Below, in pieces: positions 15,858 to 24,276 of a DNA stretch of 40,375 nucleotides (its first letter is position 1; each line of letters starts with the position of its first letter). The DNA comes from JANXLS01 sp038227045 (lineage in GTDB: Bacteria; Planctomycetota; SZUA-567; H5-PLA8), in contig JBBRQD010000047.1 of assembly GCA_038227045.1 (NCBI GenBank), positions 1-40,375 of the forward strand. Reading direction: 5' to 3'. The notes under the pieces are model-generated. The model saw nothing but the letters and a program-made list of their open reading frames with translations. It did no database searches and was not told where the DNA came from. A program made the position numbers and the translations under genes.

Positions 15858-16103
15858 CTACGACCACCATTTCTTTACAGAAAGTTCGCGTGCGTAATTC
15901 TCAAGGTATCCGCATTCGGAACATCGATACGTTTGAACGACTCCGATATTCTTTTCAGTAATTTTCAAACCGAAGAATCCTTCGTCCGGAACTCCCTCAA
16001 TCCAGCACGACACGTACTGAAAGCCCGAGTCGCCTTTATCCAACGTGAAGCCAATCGTCATGGCAACATCGCAATGACGGCATTTTGGAATACTATTCGT
16101 CAT
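15858..16103 (-). CDS. Small zinc-ribbon protein (DUF6487-like)
   Basis: An 81-residue protein with two CxxC knuckles, C8-x2-C11 (KCRHC) and C61-x2-C64 (RCSECGYLENYA), that together can hold one zinc. Between them GFTLDKGDSGFQY and a GLK block match a widespread small family in which the second knuckle is followed by GYLE-x-YA. Function is unknown. ATG at 16103 overlaps the TGA of the BioF-like gene (ATGA), so translation is coupled. The frame is open further upstream to 16154, within the BioF-like gene, but without an SD. Confidence 0.75.
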   Translation of the reverse strand: MTNSIPKCRHCDVAMTIGFTLDKGDSGFQYVSCWIEGVPDEGFFGLKITEKNIGVVQTYRCSECGYLENYARELSVKKWWS

Positions 16104-17269
16104 GCCATTTTCCCTCCCGAAATTGCGTCGATCGCCCGAATCAACCCCGCGCACTCGTCCTGAGTATGCGCCGCACTCACACTAATCCGCAAGCGCGCCT
16201 CGCCTTTCTTCACCGTCGGATAGCGCACCGCTGGAACGAAATAACCGCGCTCCAAGAGTTGCTGCGAGAAAGCCAGCGCTCTTTTTTCATCGCCCATCGA
16301 AGCCGGAACAATCGGCCCAATCGTCGATGGTGTCGCAAGCCCCAGCCGCTTGAGTTCGCCGCGAACATACGCCGCCAATTCCGCCAATCGGGCGCGCCGT
16401 TCCGGTTCGAAATCAATCAGCGTCAACGCTTCGCGCGCAGCCGCCGCGCTCGCCGGAGCCAAAGCCGTTGAAAATAGATGCGCGCGCCCAGTCAGAATAG
16501 TCTGCACAATCCGCTGAGACGCGCAAATAAAACCGCCTTGCGCGCCAAGTGCTTTCGACAGAGTGCCCAGTACGATCACCCGCGAATCGTTGTCCCACTT
16601 CCCGCTCAACAATCCTCGCCCGCTCTCGCCAAGAACACCCGTCGCATGCGCCTCATCCACGAGCAACAGCGCTTCCCACTGCTGCGCAAGAGCCACGATT
16701 TCGTCAATCGGCGCAACATCGCCATCCATTGAATACAGCGATTCAACAACCACAATGCAGCGCCGAGCGCTCTCCTTTTCAAGCAGCCGCGCCAAGTCCT
16801 CCACATCGTTATGTTGGTATGTGCGAACGCGCGCGCCCGAAAGTTTCGCACCATCGATCAAACTCGCATGGGACAATTTATCCAAAAGAATCGACGTCTC
16901 GCCATCCGCCAAAGCCCCCAGTGTCGCGAGAGCCGCCTGATAGCCCGACGAAAAAACCAAAGCACTCTCGAAGCCTTTGAATTCAGCCAGCGCGCAAGCC
17001 AGCTCGAAGTGAACCGTTCGATTACCGCAAATCAAAGGGCTGGCAGTGGCACCCGCGCCAAATTCATCCAGAGCACACTTTGCCGCCGAAATCACACGAG
17101 GATGAGTCGAAAGCCCCAAATAATCATTGGACGCAAACGAAACCACTTCCAGGCCAAGAATGCGCAAACGCACCCCCGCCCCGCCAGCAATTTTCAACTC
17201 GCGAGCCAACCCGTCAGCCCGCAAAGAAGCAGAACCCCTATCAAGATATTCCAACCAATCGTCAGCCAT
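16100..17269 (-). CDS. 8-amino-7-oxononanoate synthase family (alpha-oxoamine synthase, BioF-like)
   Basis: A 389-residue PLP enzyme that condenses an acyl-CoA or acyl-ACP with an amino acid and releases CO2. SNDYLGLSTHP near residue 47, the PLP-ring block DEAHATGV (205-212) and the Schiff-base lysine K239 in TLSKALGAQGGF are all intact. Length equals BioF. Related enzymes (KBL, serine palmitoyltransferase) share these residues, so biotin synthesis is likely but not certain. No other bio gene is here; the preceding gene is a beta-ketoacyl synthase 107 nt upstream, which may supply the acyl chain. Confidence 0.8.
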   Translation of the reverse strand: MADDWLEYLDRGSASLRADGLARELKIAGGAGVRLRILGLEVVSFASNDYLGLSTHPRVISAAKCALDEFGAGATASPLICGNRTVHFELACALAEFKGFESALVFSSGYQAALATLGALADGETSILLDKLSHASLIDGAKLSGARVRTYQHNDVEDLARLLEKESARRCIVVVESLYSMDGDVAPIDEIVALAQQWEALLLVDEAHATGVLGESGRGLLSGKWDNDSRVIVLGTLSKALGAQGGFICASQRIVQTILTGRAHLFSTALAPASAAAAREALTLIDFEPERRARLAELAAYVRGELKRLGLATPSTIGPIVPASMGDEKRALAFSQQLLERGYFVPAVRYPTVKKGEARLRISVSAAHTQDECAGLIRAIDAISGGKMA

Positions 17270-17375
17270 AGTCAATCTCGTCGGTCCGCATTCCAACCAA
17301 ACTCCAAAAATTATCCGCGAAGATTCGCGAAAATCCGCGCGATTCGGTGTTAAAAGCCGTTAGCCGTTTCCGCGG

Positions 17376-18530
17376 TCAAATCGAAAGAACCGCCGCAGCA
17401 ATATGCCCCCCAAAACCATAATTCAAAACAAGCGCATTTTCAGCGGCCACTTTTCGCGGCAAGCCCATGACAAAATCGATGTCCGCAAATTCTTCCGCCA
17501 CCACTTCCAGCCCACTGATCGGCGGTATAAATCCCCCTCGCAACGCCTCCAACGTAAGTCCCAAAGCCACCGCGCCCGACGCTCCCAGCAGATGTCCCGT
17601 CGCCCCCTTTGTAGCGGTGACAGGCGGTATTTTCCGCCCAAAAACGCGGCGCAGCGCGGCAATTTCGACGGGATCGTTGTACGCCGTCGCGGTGCCATGA
17701 GCGTGGATCCAGCCGATTCGCTCAGGCTCCGCCCCCGCGCGCTCAAGAGCGATCGACACAACCTGAGCCAGCGCCGCGCCGGACGGATCGGGCGTCGTCA
17801 GATGATATCCATCGGCGCCGAGCGCAATCCCCGTGATTTTTCCGAGAATCTCCGGACCCGTTCCGCGCGCGGCATTGAATTGTGCACGATCCAAAGTTTC
17901 CAGCCGAAAAACGGCCGCACCTTCGCCGACGACAAACCCGTCCCGCCGCGCGTCAAACGGCCGCGTGCGGCCCAGCGGGCTGATCACTCCCAGCCGCTCG
18001 AAACTACGCAGAACTAATTCGGAATTCGAACTCTCCGCCGCGCCCGCGAGAACCGTGTCGCACACGCCATCGCGCAGCCAATCCAGGCCCAGTTTGACGC
18101 TCGCCAATCCGCTCGCGCATGCCGCCACAGCCGCCGCCGCGGGACCGCCGAGCCGCAATGCGCGCGAAATCTGAACAGCCGCCGCATCGGCCCCACAGGC
18201 GGAGATCGCTGGAATCGCTGCAACATCCGCCAATGTTCCGGGCGCGGCTTTCATACGCTCGACGCAGCCTTCAAGTGTATCAATCAAGCCTTTCGAAATC
18301 GCGATCGCCGCGCCGCAGATGTCGCGGCTCAAAGACCATTCGCCAGAGGCTTCAATGGCGGCGCGAAATGCAAGTTCGACAGAACGCGCAGTGAACTTCA
18401 CACCGCCATTATCGCAATTGAATGAATGCGGAAGTTCGACGCCAATGAAACGCGACGATGCGCTCTCGAAACGGCGGCAAACCAGGCCCATGCCGGTGAT
18501 GGCGGCAGGTTCATGACGCGTGAATTTCAT
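17376..18530 (-). CDS. Beta-ketoacyl-ACP synthase (FabF-like)
   Basis: A 384-residue thiolase-fold condensing enzyme. The nucleophile C138 is in AACASGLASVKLG, the first histidine H278 in HAHGTATAYND and the second H313 in ATGHLLGASG, so the KAS I/II C-H-H triad is complete. The sequence starts at the ITGMG strand and is about 25 residues shorter than FabF, mostly lost in the loop after the first strand. It stands apart from other fab genes and heads the minus-strand set with the BioF-like synthase. It may therefore make a dedicated acyl chain (biotin precursor or a specialised lipid); this is inference. Confidence 0.82.
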   Translation of the reverse strand: MKFTRHEPAAITGMGLVCRRFESASSRFIGVELPHSFNCDNGGVKFTARSVELAFRAAIEASGEWSLSRDICGAAIAISKGLIDTLEGCVERMKAAPGTLADVAAIPAISACGADAAAVQISRALRLGGPAAAAVAACASGLASVKLGLDWLRDGVCDTVLAGAAESSNSELVLRSFERLGVISPLGRTRPFDARRDGFVVGEGAAVFRLETLDRAQFNAARGTGPEILGKITGIALGADGYHLTTPDPSGAALAQVVSIALERAGAEPERIGWIHAHGTATAYNDPVEIAALRRVFGRKIPPVTATKGATGHLLGASGAVALGLTLEALRGGFIPPISGLEVVAEEFADIDFVMGLPRKVAAENALVLNYGFGGHIAAAVLSI

Positions 18531-18695
18531 GGCGGAAGAATTATAGCGGAAATTGATTCGCGCGCGCTGTCAGGAGTGCAGACGCACGTGGATAAATGCA
18601 GTGAATTACCTATACGAATTATCCGCGTCCCTCCGCGGTAATCTGCCTTCATCAGCGTTTAATTAGAACGTTGATTTCAGAAAAAAGCCCCAATC

Positions 18696-19190
18696 TCACA
18701 GCGTCGGCGCGCTGACTGGAATATCGACTTCGTCCTCTTTCACCGCCGCCTCCGGAACCGGATTTTCAGGCGGCGGATTTTTCGGATTTAAATACGGCCG
18801 AATCAAATTTTGGACCATTTCATACGCACCCACCGCCTGCATAATAAAATCAACCGGCGAAAACGGCTTCGGCCCGCTCGGTGCCGCGGAGGTTGCAGCG
18901 CCGTGTTGTATCTCGATAACCACGCGTTGCGGCTCGGCGGCATCGGCACTCGGAATGATTGACCGGCGGGTCAAGAGACGCGCCACCACCACGCCCGCGC
19001 CCAACGCCACGCCCGCCGCCACAAATGGATGTTCGGCGATCAGCGCCTTGACCGATTCGCCGTCCGTCAGGCGCATGGCCTCGGTCTTGACATTTTCTCC
19101 GACGTCGGAAAACATCCTCTTCAGCGCCTTGGCCGATTTGTCGCGCCGGTGCATTTCTCCAAGCAATCGTTCGTCAAAAGTTCCGTCCAT
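18696..19190 (-). CDS. DUF883/ElaB-YqjD-like small membrane protein
   Basis: A 164-residue protein. A charged helical N-terminus (ALKRMFSDVGENVKTEAMRL) is followed by the motif AEHPFVAAGVALGAGVVVARLL, a C-terminal membrane segment preceded by HPF. This layout is that of ElaB/YqjD proteins, which anchor to the inner membrane and in E. coli bind ribosomes in stationary phase. Here a proline-rich, probably disordered tail of about 85 residues follows, unlike classical YqjD. It lies last in a three-gene minus-strand set with a holin-X-like protein and a second DUF883 protein, recalling the yqjD-yqjE arrangement. Confidence 0.6.
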   Translation of the reverse strand: MDGTFDERLLGEMHRRDKSAKALKRMFSDVGENVKTEAMRLTDGESVKALIAEHPFVAAGVALGAGVVVARLLTRRSIIPSADAAEPQRVVIEIQHGAATSAAPSGPKPFSPVDFIMQAVGAYEMVQNLIRPYLNPKNPPPENPVPEAAVKEDEVDIPVSAPTL

Positions 19191-19228
19191 GCCGGCTCCC
19201 CTCGCACCCGTTTACCGCGCGTGAAAAA

Positions 19229-19627
19229 TTACTCCTTTGACGCAACGCTGCCGATGTGCTGTCTCCAAAACGACCACGCCGCGAACGACGTAAATACAGT
19301 GTAAAATCCGCCCCGCACCAGCGGCGAAAACCAGGCGGGATATTGAGCGGTGTCCAGCGCCGCGGCAGCCGATTTGTCGAGAAGAATGAATCCATAGACT
19401 GCAAGGCCGAGAAACGCGATCGACAGCGGCACGGCCAGAAGAGAAAGCGCGGCCAGGCGGATCAACTTCATTTTCCAAATGGCCAACTGCGCGTCCGAAA
19501 TCACCAGGATCTGCGCGGCGATGTTGCGCAGCACATCCAACGTGGCGGTCGTCTTGCCGCCGGGCACGGATGCCGCGGAACTATGCTCGGCCGGCGTCGT
19601 TCTGCCAGTCTCGGACGGTTCGCTCAT
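19229..19627 (-). CDS. Phage holin superfamily III / YqjE-like membrane protein
   Basis: A 132-residue integral membrane protein. Residues about 1-30 are hydrophilic and rich in S, T and G. An amphipathic helix (AQILVISDAQLAIWKMKLIRL) leads into a first membrane span (LAALSLLAVPLSIAFLGLAVYGFILL) and a second one near residue 100 (LVRGGFYTVFTSFAAWSF). This matches the holin-X/YqjE fold of actinobacterial and proteobacterial proteins. Family function is unknown despite the name. It is flanked by DUF883-like genes on the same strand, which supports the assignment. Confidence 0.6.
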   Translation of the reverse strand: MSEPSETGRTTPAEHSSAASVPGGKTTATLDVLRNIAAQILVISDAQLAIWKMKLIRLAALSLLAVPLSIAFLGLAVYGFILLDKSAAAALDTAQYPAWFSPLVRGGFYTVFTSFAAWSFWRQHIGSVASKE

Positions 19628-19670
19628 GCTCTTGCCCCTTTAGAAAGCCCCCTAACACTTCAACGAAATT

Positions 19671-19761
19671 CCACCACAGAGGCACAGAGAACACGGAGAG
19701 GGTATTGAACCAGATTCTATTCTGTTCTCTGTGTTCTCTGTGCCTCTGTGCCTCTGTGGTG
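19671..19761. repeat. Long imperfect inverted repeat (CACAGAGGCACAGAG type)
   Basis: Arm 19671-19699 is repeated inverted at 19726-19761 with one mismatch and a duplicated 9-nt unit (TGCCTCTGT) in the second arm. The 26-nt centre is unrelated. It fills the gap between two small envelope genes. Similar words recur in intergenic spaces of many environmental bacterial genomes, by my recollection. Confidence 0.8.
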
Positions 19762-19790
19762 CAGAAATTTTCGTTGTCATTCTATTGTCT

Positions 19791-20006
19791 TTAGCGCTTG
19801 AACAGGAAAATGCCGGCCAGCGTCCCGATGCCAAACGCAAGCAAGACACTGCGATACGGATTGGCGCGAATGATTTCGTCCGCGGATTTGCAAATCGTTT
19901 CAAACTGCTCGGTGCCTTGATCCATGACGGCGCTCTTCAATTCGGACGCGCCTTCCTTGATTTTTTGCGCCGCTGCACTGACGTCGCTGCTCTGAACTTC
20001 GTCCAT
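19791..20006 (-). CDS. Small DUF883/YqjD-like membrane-anchored protein
   Basis: A 71-residue protein with ATG at 20006 and GGAGG nine nt upstream. A helical, charged N-terminus (AAQKIKEGASELKSAVMDQG) is followed by ADEIIRANPYRSVLLAFGIGTLAGIFLFKR, a C-terminal membrane helix preceded by NPY and ending in positive charges. This is the canonical ElaB/YqjD C-terminus. It is the first gene of the minus-strand trio and is divergent from the prenyltransferase. A stress or stationary-phase membrane role is inferred from the family. Confidence 0.75.
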   Translation of the reverse strand: MDEVQSSDVSAAAQKIKEGASELKSAVMDQGTEQFETICKSADEIIRANPYRSVLLAFGIGTLAGIFLFKR

Positions 20007-20190
20007 GTTTCTGTTCCTCCGAATTTTGGATTTAACAACAATTGCAGTGTCGGAGTTTAATCTCGCCGCCCGGAAACGCAAGCCCTTTGCCCGACATCCA
20101 ACCGCCGCGAACCCCTTCCACGCCTCGCGTTCGACCAACGACTTTGAAAATTCATTTTGCATTTCCAGTCGATCCATTTTAATGGTCTGC

Positions 20191-21093
20191 ATGTTGAAAC
20201 GGTTGTCGGTCTTGCTGGACTCGATCAAGTTCGCGCATTCCATCTTTGCTCTGCCGTTCGCCCTGGTTGCGGCGATCGTGGCTGCGGATGGCTGGCCGCC
20301 CTGGAACAAATCGCTTTGGATCGTCATCTGCATGGTCGCGGCTCGCAGTGCAGCCATGGCCTTCAACCGGCTCGTCGACCGCGAGATCGACGCACACAAT
20401 CCGCGCACGAAATCGCGCCCCACCGTGACCGGCGTCGTCAGTGCCATGTTCATGCTCGCGTTCCTGATCGTTTGTGCGCTCATTTACTTGTGCGGAGCGT
20501 GGATGTTGAACACAGTCTGTCTCGTCCTCGCGTTGCCGGTGCTGGCGATTCTGCTGGGCTACTCCTACGCGAAACGCTTCACCGCGTTGTGCCATTTCTG
20601 GCTGGGATTCGCACTGGGACTCGCGCCCGTCGCGGCGCATCTGGCCGTGCGTGGAAACCTCGCGCCGCTGGGTCCGGCAGCCGCGAAATGGGGCATGCCT
20701 TTCGAGATCTTTCCGATCTTGCTCGGCGCAACCGTGCTCTGCTGGGTTTCTGGCTTCGATTTGATCTACGCGTGCCAGGATTATGAAACCGATTGCGCCG
20801 ATCCGAGGCTGCATTCAACGCCGAAAACGCTCGGCTTGAAAAAGGCGCTGATGCTTTCTTCCGCAGTGCACGTGGCCGCGGTCGCGCTGCTCATTTTGAC
20901 CGGGATGTATGCCGGAATGGGAATCTGGTATTATCTCGCCACGGCGCTGGTTGCCGCGCTGCTTTTTTACGAACATTGGATCGTCAGCCCGTCCGATTTA
21001 ACCCGCGTCAACGTGGCCTTTTTCACGATCAACGGCGCAGTCAGTTTAGTGTTGCTTGCAGCGGTATGGATCGAACGAGTATTATTGAAATAG
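20191..21093 (+). CDS. UbiA-family prenyltransferase, MqnP-like
   Basis: A 300-residue integral membrane prenyltransferase with about eight or nine helices. The first Asp-rich motif is in AFNRLVDREIDAHNPRTKSRP (N-x3-D-x3-D) and the second in DLIYACQDYETDCAD. The N-terminal IKFAHSIFALPFALVAA block and the overall form fit the branch assigned to the futalosine menaquinone pathway (MqnP) rather than UbiA of ubiquinone synthesis. It would attach the polyprenyl tail to a 1,4-dihydroxy-naphthoate precursor. No other mqn gene is near. The frame is open upstream, but residues before 20191 do not resemble the family. Confidence 0.82.
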   Translation: MLKRLSVLLDSIKFAHSIFALPFALVAAIVAADGWPPWNKSLWIVICMVAARSAAMAFNRLVDREIDAHNPRTKSRPTVTGVVSAMFMLAFLIVCALIYLCGAWMLNTVCLVLALPVLAILLGYSYAKRFTALCHFWLGFALGLAPVAAHLAVRGNLAPLGPAAAKWGMPFEIFPILLGATVLCWVSGFDLIYACQDYETDCADPRLHSTPKTLGLKKALMLSSAVHVAAVALLILTGMYAGMGIWYYLATALVAALLFYEHWIVSPSDLTRVNVAFFTINGAVSLVLLAAVWIERVLLK

Positions 21094-21142
21094 GAGCGGC
21101 GGCACTCCTGCCGCCGTTTCTTACTCAGGACTCCTTAAATAA

Positions 21143-21967
21143 ATGCCCGAATTGCCCGAAGTCGAAACCGTCGTGCGGATGCTCGCCCCTTTAAAGGGGC
21201 GCGTCATCCGCACCGTGTCCGTGTTGCACAAGCCGTCGGTCTCGGGGTCGCCCGGAAAACTCAATGATATCTGCGGGCGGCGCATCGAGCGGATTTGGCG
21301 GCGCGCGAAATTCATCCGCGTCGATTTGGAAGGTGGACACGGGCTGGCAATTCATCTGCGCATGACCGGCTGGCTCGGCGTGCTCGCCGCGAATGCCAAA
21401 GATCCCAAACGCGATCCGTACATCCGCGTGCGCTTTTCGCTTGACGGCGGCGCGGAACAATTGGTCTTCAGCGACATCCGCACGTTTGGCCGCGTGTGGA
21501 GCGGAACGCGAGAGTCGCTTGACGCGCTCAAATCGCTGGCGAAACTGGGACCAGAGCCTTTTGATATTTCGGCGGCGGATTTCGCCGCGCGGCTGCGCTC
21601 CAGAAAAACACGTTTGAAGTCGCTGTTGTTGAATCAGGAGTTCCTCGCCGGCGTCGGCAATATTTACGCGGACGAATCGCTCTTTGGAGCGGGATTGCAT
21701 CCGTTGACAACCGCGTCGAAAGTCAGCGGCGCGCGAGCCGAACGCCTGTTGCAATCGATCCAGGACGTGCTGAATGCGGCGATCGCGGCGGGTGGTTCGA
21801 GCGTCGAAAATTTCATGCGGCCCGACGGCGAAAGCGGATGGTTTCAGCGCGAACTGCGCATTTACGGCCGCGCGGACGAGGCGTGCGTGGTCTGCGGAAC
21901 CGCCGTAAAACGTATCCTCGTTGGACAGCGCGGAACGTGTTTTTGTCCGAAGTGCCAGAAAAGATAG
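21143..21967 (+). CDS. mutM: Formamidopyrimidine-DNA glycosylase MutM
   Basis: A 274-residue base-excision glycosylase/AP lyase for oxidised purines such as 8-oxoguanine. MPELPEVET carries the catalytic N-terminal proline (P2) and E3. HLRMTGWLG and LLLNQEFLAGVGNIYADE (helix-two-turn-helix) are diagnostic. The C-terminal zinc finger C-x2-C...C-x2-C (CVVCGTA and CFCPKCQ) is complete. All features are standard and no truncation is seen. It follows the prenyltransferase by 49 nt. Confidence 0.96.
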   Translation: MPELPEVETVVRMLAPLKGRVIRTVSVLHKPSVSGSPGKLNDICGRRIERIWRRAKFIRVDLEGGHGLAIHLRMTGWLGVLAANAKDPKRDPYIRVRFSLDGGAEQLVFSDIRTFGRVWSGTRESLDALKSLAKLGPEPFDISAADFAARLRSRKTRLKSLLLNQEFLAGVGNIYADESLFGAGLHPLTTASKVSGARAERLLQSIQDVLNAAIAAGGSSVENFMRPDGESGWFQRELRIYGRADEACVVCGTAVKRILVGQRGTCFCPKCQKR

Positions 21968-21974
21968 GGATTAG

Positions 21975-22029
21975 GGGCTAGGGGCTAGGGGCTAGGGAAC
22001 AGGATCGCAATTCTGTTCCCTAGCCCCTA
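21975..22029. repeat. GGGGCTA tandem and perfect 17-bp stem, terminator-like
   Basis: Three tandem copies of a GGGGCTA unit run into a perfect inverted repeat: 21986-22002 against 22013-22029, 10-nt loop. It follows the MutM stop by a few bases, so it may act as a strong transcript-end hairpin, although no T-run follows. Confidence 0.75.
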
Positions 22030-22106
22030 ACCCCTAAATCCTATTCCCTGACGCCAGTAGAATAGACGACGGAATATTTGCAAAATAATCATGGCAGGGG
22101 AAGGAC

Positions 22107-22985
22107 ATGAACATCAAATTCTGGGGCGTGCGCGGAAGCATTCCGACGCCGAGCACGCCGAACTTCTCGACCAGCCGCTACGGCGGAAACACGACTTGCG
22201 TGTCGGTGCACGCACCCGGAATTCTCGTCATTCTCGATGGCGGCTCTGGCCTGCGCTCACTGGGCATGTGGCTGAACAGCGACGCGCCCGTGCACGGCAC
22301 GTTTTTCTTCAGCCACTTGCACTGGGACCATATTCAAGGCTTTCCTTTTTTCACGCCCAATTACTTCCCCGGCAACAGCTTTGACCTGTACGGCCCGAAA
22401 CTCAGTGTTCGCCCGGGCTCATCTCTGCTCGAGGAAGCCCTGATCAACCAGCAGCAGCACTACAACTTTCCGATCGAGTTCCGCCAGATGCCGGCGAAGT
22501 TGAACATCGCCGATTTGGAGGTGGGCCACAGCGTCGAACTGGTCGGCACCGAAAGTACGATTCGCGTGTCGTGCGGCGCGCTGAAACACCCTGGCGGCTG
22601 TTTTGGCTACCGCGTCGAAGAAACTCGGAAGGACGGCGTCAAAGCGTTTGTCTTCGCCACCGACATGGAGCACTCCGTCGAAATCTGTCCGACCCTGCAA
22701 ACGCTTTCGCGAAACGCGGATATTCTTCTGTACGATGGACAATTCACGCTGGATGAATACGAAGGGCGCGCGGGTCCGCCGAAAAAGGGCTGGGGGCATT
22801 CGACCTATCTTCACGGAATTCGCGAAGCGAGCGCCGCCGGCGTCCCGCGCCTGCTGCTGACGCACCACGATCCGCAGCGCGACGATTGGGCCGTCGCTCG
22901 ATTGGAAAACGAAGCCCGCCGCGAAGGACTGCTATACGGTCTCGACGTCGCCGCCGCCTGCGAGGGAATGTCGATCGATTTGTGA
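22107..22985 (+). CDS. MBL-fold metal-dependent hydrolase, phosphodiesterase-like
   Basis: A 292-residue metallo-beta-lactamase-fold hydrolase. The N-terminus MNIKFWGVRGSIPTP, then the FSTSRYGGNTTC block, is typical of the PhnP / phosphoribosyl cyclic phosphodiesterase-like branch. The metal motif HLHWDHIQG (H-x-H-x-D-H) is intact. FVFATDMEH supplies the next Asp/His ligands and LLLTHHDP the final histidine. Substrate unknown. It stands alone, 140 nt after mutM. Confidence 0.8.
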   Translation: MNIKFWGVRGSIPTPSTPNFSTSRYGGNTTCVSVHAPGILVILDGGSGLRSLGMWLNSDAPVHGTFFFSHLHWDHIQGFPFFTPNYFPGNSFDLYGPKLSVRPGSSLLEEALINQQQHYNFPIEFRQMPAKLNIADLEVGHSVELVGTESTIRVSCGALKHPGGCFGYRVEETRKDGVKAFVFATDMEHSVEICPTLQTLSRNADILLYDGQFTLDEYEGRAGPPKKGWGHSTYLHGIREASAAGVPRLLLTHHDPQRDDWAVARLENEARREGLLYGLDVAAACEGMSIDL

Positions 22986-23013
22986 TTATTTAAGAGTCGC
23001 TCTCGTTCAATAA

Positions 23014-23841
23014 TCAAACTTCCGCGATCAGCTTCGTCACCAGCCGCGTCAGCTTCGGCTCCGCTTCATTCGCGACTTTGATGATCTCTTCGAGCACCGC
23101 CGGTTCGAGCGCGTCGGGCAGGCAGCGGTCGGTGATGATGCAGGCCGCGAAGATGCGCAGTCCGGCATGCACGCCGACGATCACTTCCGGAACCGTGCTC
23201 ATGCCGACCACATCCGCGCCAATCGCGCGCAGGAATCGATACTCCGAGCGCGTCTCCAGATTCGGGCCCGATACCGCGACGTACACGCCCAGATGCGCGC
23301 GAATTTTTTCCTCGGTCGCGATTTCCAGAGCCTTCGCGAGCAGTACCTTGTCATAAGGCGCGCACATGTCCGGGAAGCGTGGTCCGAGACGCTCGTCGTT
23401 CGCGCCGATCAGCGGATTGCCAGGCATCAGATTGATGTGATCTTCGATCAGCACCAGATCGCCCTTGGCGTGCATCGGATTCATGCCGCCCACCGCGCCG
23501 CTCAGGAACAGCGCCTGCGCGCCGCACGCTTTCGCCACGCGCACCGGCATCGTAATCTGCTCCCAGTCCCAGCCCTCATAAAGGTGGAAGCGCCCGTCGA
23601 ACGCGAGCACCGGCGTGCCGTTCAACGTGCCGGCCACTACGCGGCCCGCATGGCTTTTGACCGTCGAATGCGGAAAATACGGAATATCCTGATACGAAAT
23701 TTCGCGCTGGTTTTCGATCTGCGCCGCGAGTCCTCCCAGCCCGGTCCCCAGCACCACCGCCGCGCGAGGGGGCGCGGGAAGAATCTCGCGGACCACGAGC
23801 GCGGCCTGCTGCACTTTATCATAGAGAGACATGTCGGACAT
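23014..23841 (-). CDS. Purine nucleoside phosphorylase, trimeric type
   Basis: A 275-residue purine nucleoside phosphorylase that splits inosine and guanosine with phosphate. VVLGTGLGGLA is the phosphate loop, GRFHLYEGWDWEQITMPVRV and FLSGAVGGMNP are family blocks, YVAVSGPNLETRSEYRFL holds the purine-binding residues and GADVVGMSTVPEVIV the C-terminal signature. ATG at 23841 has GGAG seven nt upstream. It lies 50 nt downstream of a yggU-like gene on the same strand. With hpt (33363) it gives a purine-salvage capacity. Confidence 0.9.
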   Translation of the reverse strand: MSDMSLYDKVQQAALVVREILPAPPRAAVVLGTGLGGLAAQIENQREISYQDIPYFPHSTVKSHAGRVVAGTLNGTPVLAFDGRFHLYEGWDWEQITMPVRVAKACGAQALFLSGAVGGMNPMHAKGDLVLIEDHINLMPGNPLIGANDERLGPRFPDMCAPYDKVLLAKALEIATEEKIRAHLGVYVAVSGPNLETRSEYRFLRAIGADVVGMSTVPEVIVGVHAGLRIFAACIITDRCLPDALEPAVLEEIIKVANEAEPKLTRLVTKLIAEV

Positions 23842-23891
23842 AAACTGACTCCAAAAAAGTTCCCGTACCGCAGGCGTCCCGGCTGCCCTTT

Positions 23892-24203
23892 TCAACACAC
23901 CAATGCGCCGATTTTTTCCTGCGCCGTTTTAAGCGCAATCCCCAGAATTTCAACGCGCTTGTTGCGCGACGCCGTACCGCTCGCGACCCGCACGCTCTTT
24001 TTGTTAGTCCCAAAAAACTCCGCCAAAAGCGATTCAATCTCAGCGTTGGCTTTGCCATTCTCCGGAGCCGCGCGGACAGCCACTTTCAACGCGCCGCCGT
24101 GAACGCCCCGTACTTTCGACACTGACGCCCCAGCACTGGCCAGCACGCCAACGGAAACGCCGTTTGGAATTTCAGTCAAAATAGACTCTGTCGTTTGTCC
24201 CAT
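23892..24203 (-). CDS. DUF167/YggU family protein
   Basis: A 103-residue protein of the YggU/UPF0235 family. The conserved core is present: LKVAVRAAPENGKANAEIESLLAEFF and VRVASGTASRNKRVEI, the usual APxxGKAN and GxxSRxK motifs. Function is unknown in the family, although a link to tRNA or ribosome quality has been proposed elsewhere. It lies upstream of the phosphorylase gene. Confidence 0.88.
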   Translation of the reverse strand: MGQTTESILTEIPNGVSVGVLASAGASVSKVRGVHGGALKVAVRAAPENGKANAEIESLLAEFFGTNKKSVRVASGTASRNKRVEILGIALKTAQEKIGALVC

Positions 24204-24276
24204 TCGATTCGACTTTCGCCATCTTCTAAAATTCTCTTCGCCGTTCTTTGCGCCTTTGCGTCTTCGCGAAAGAATG

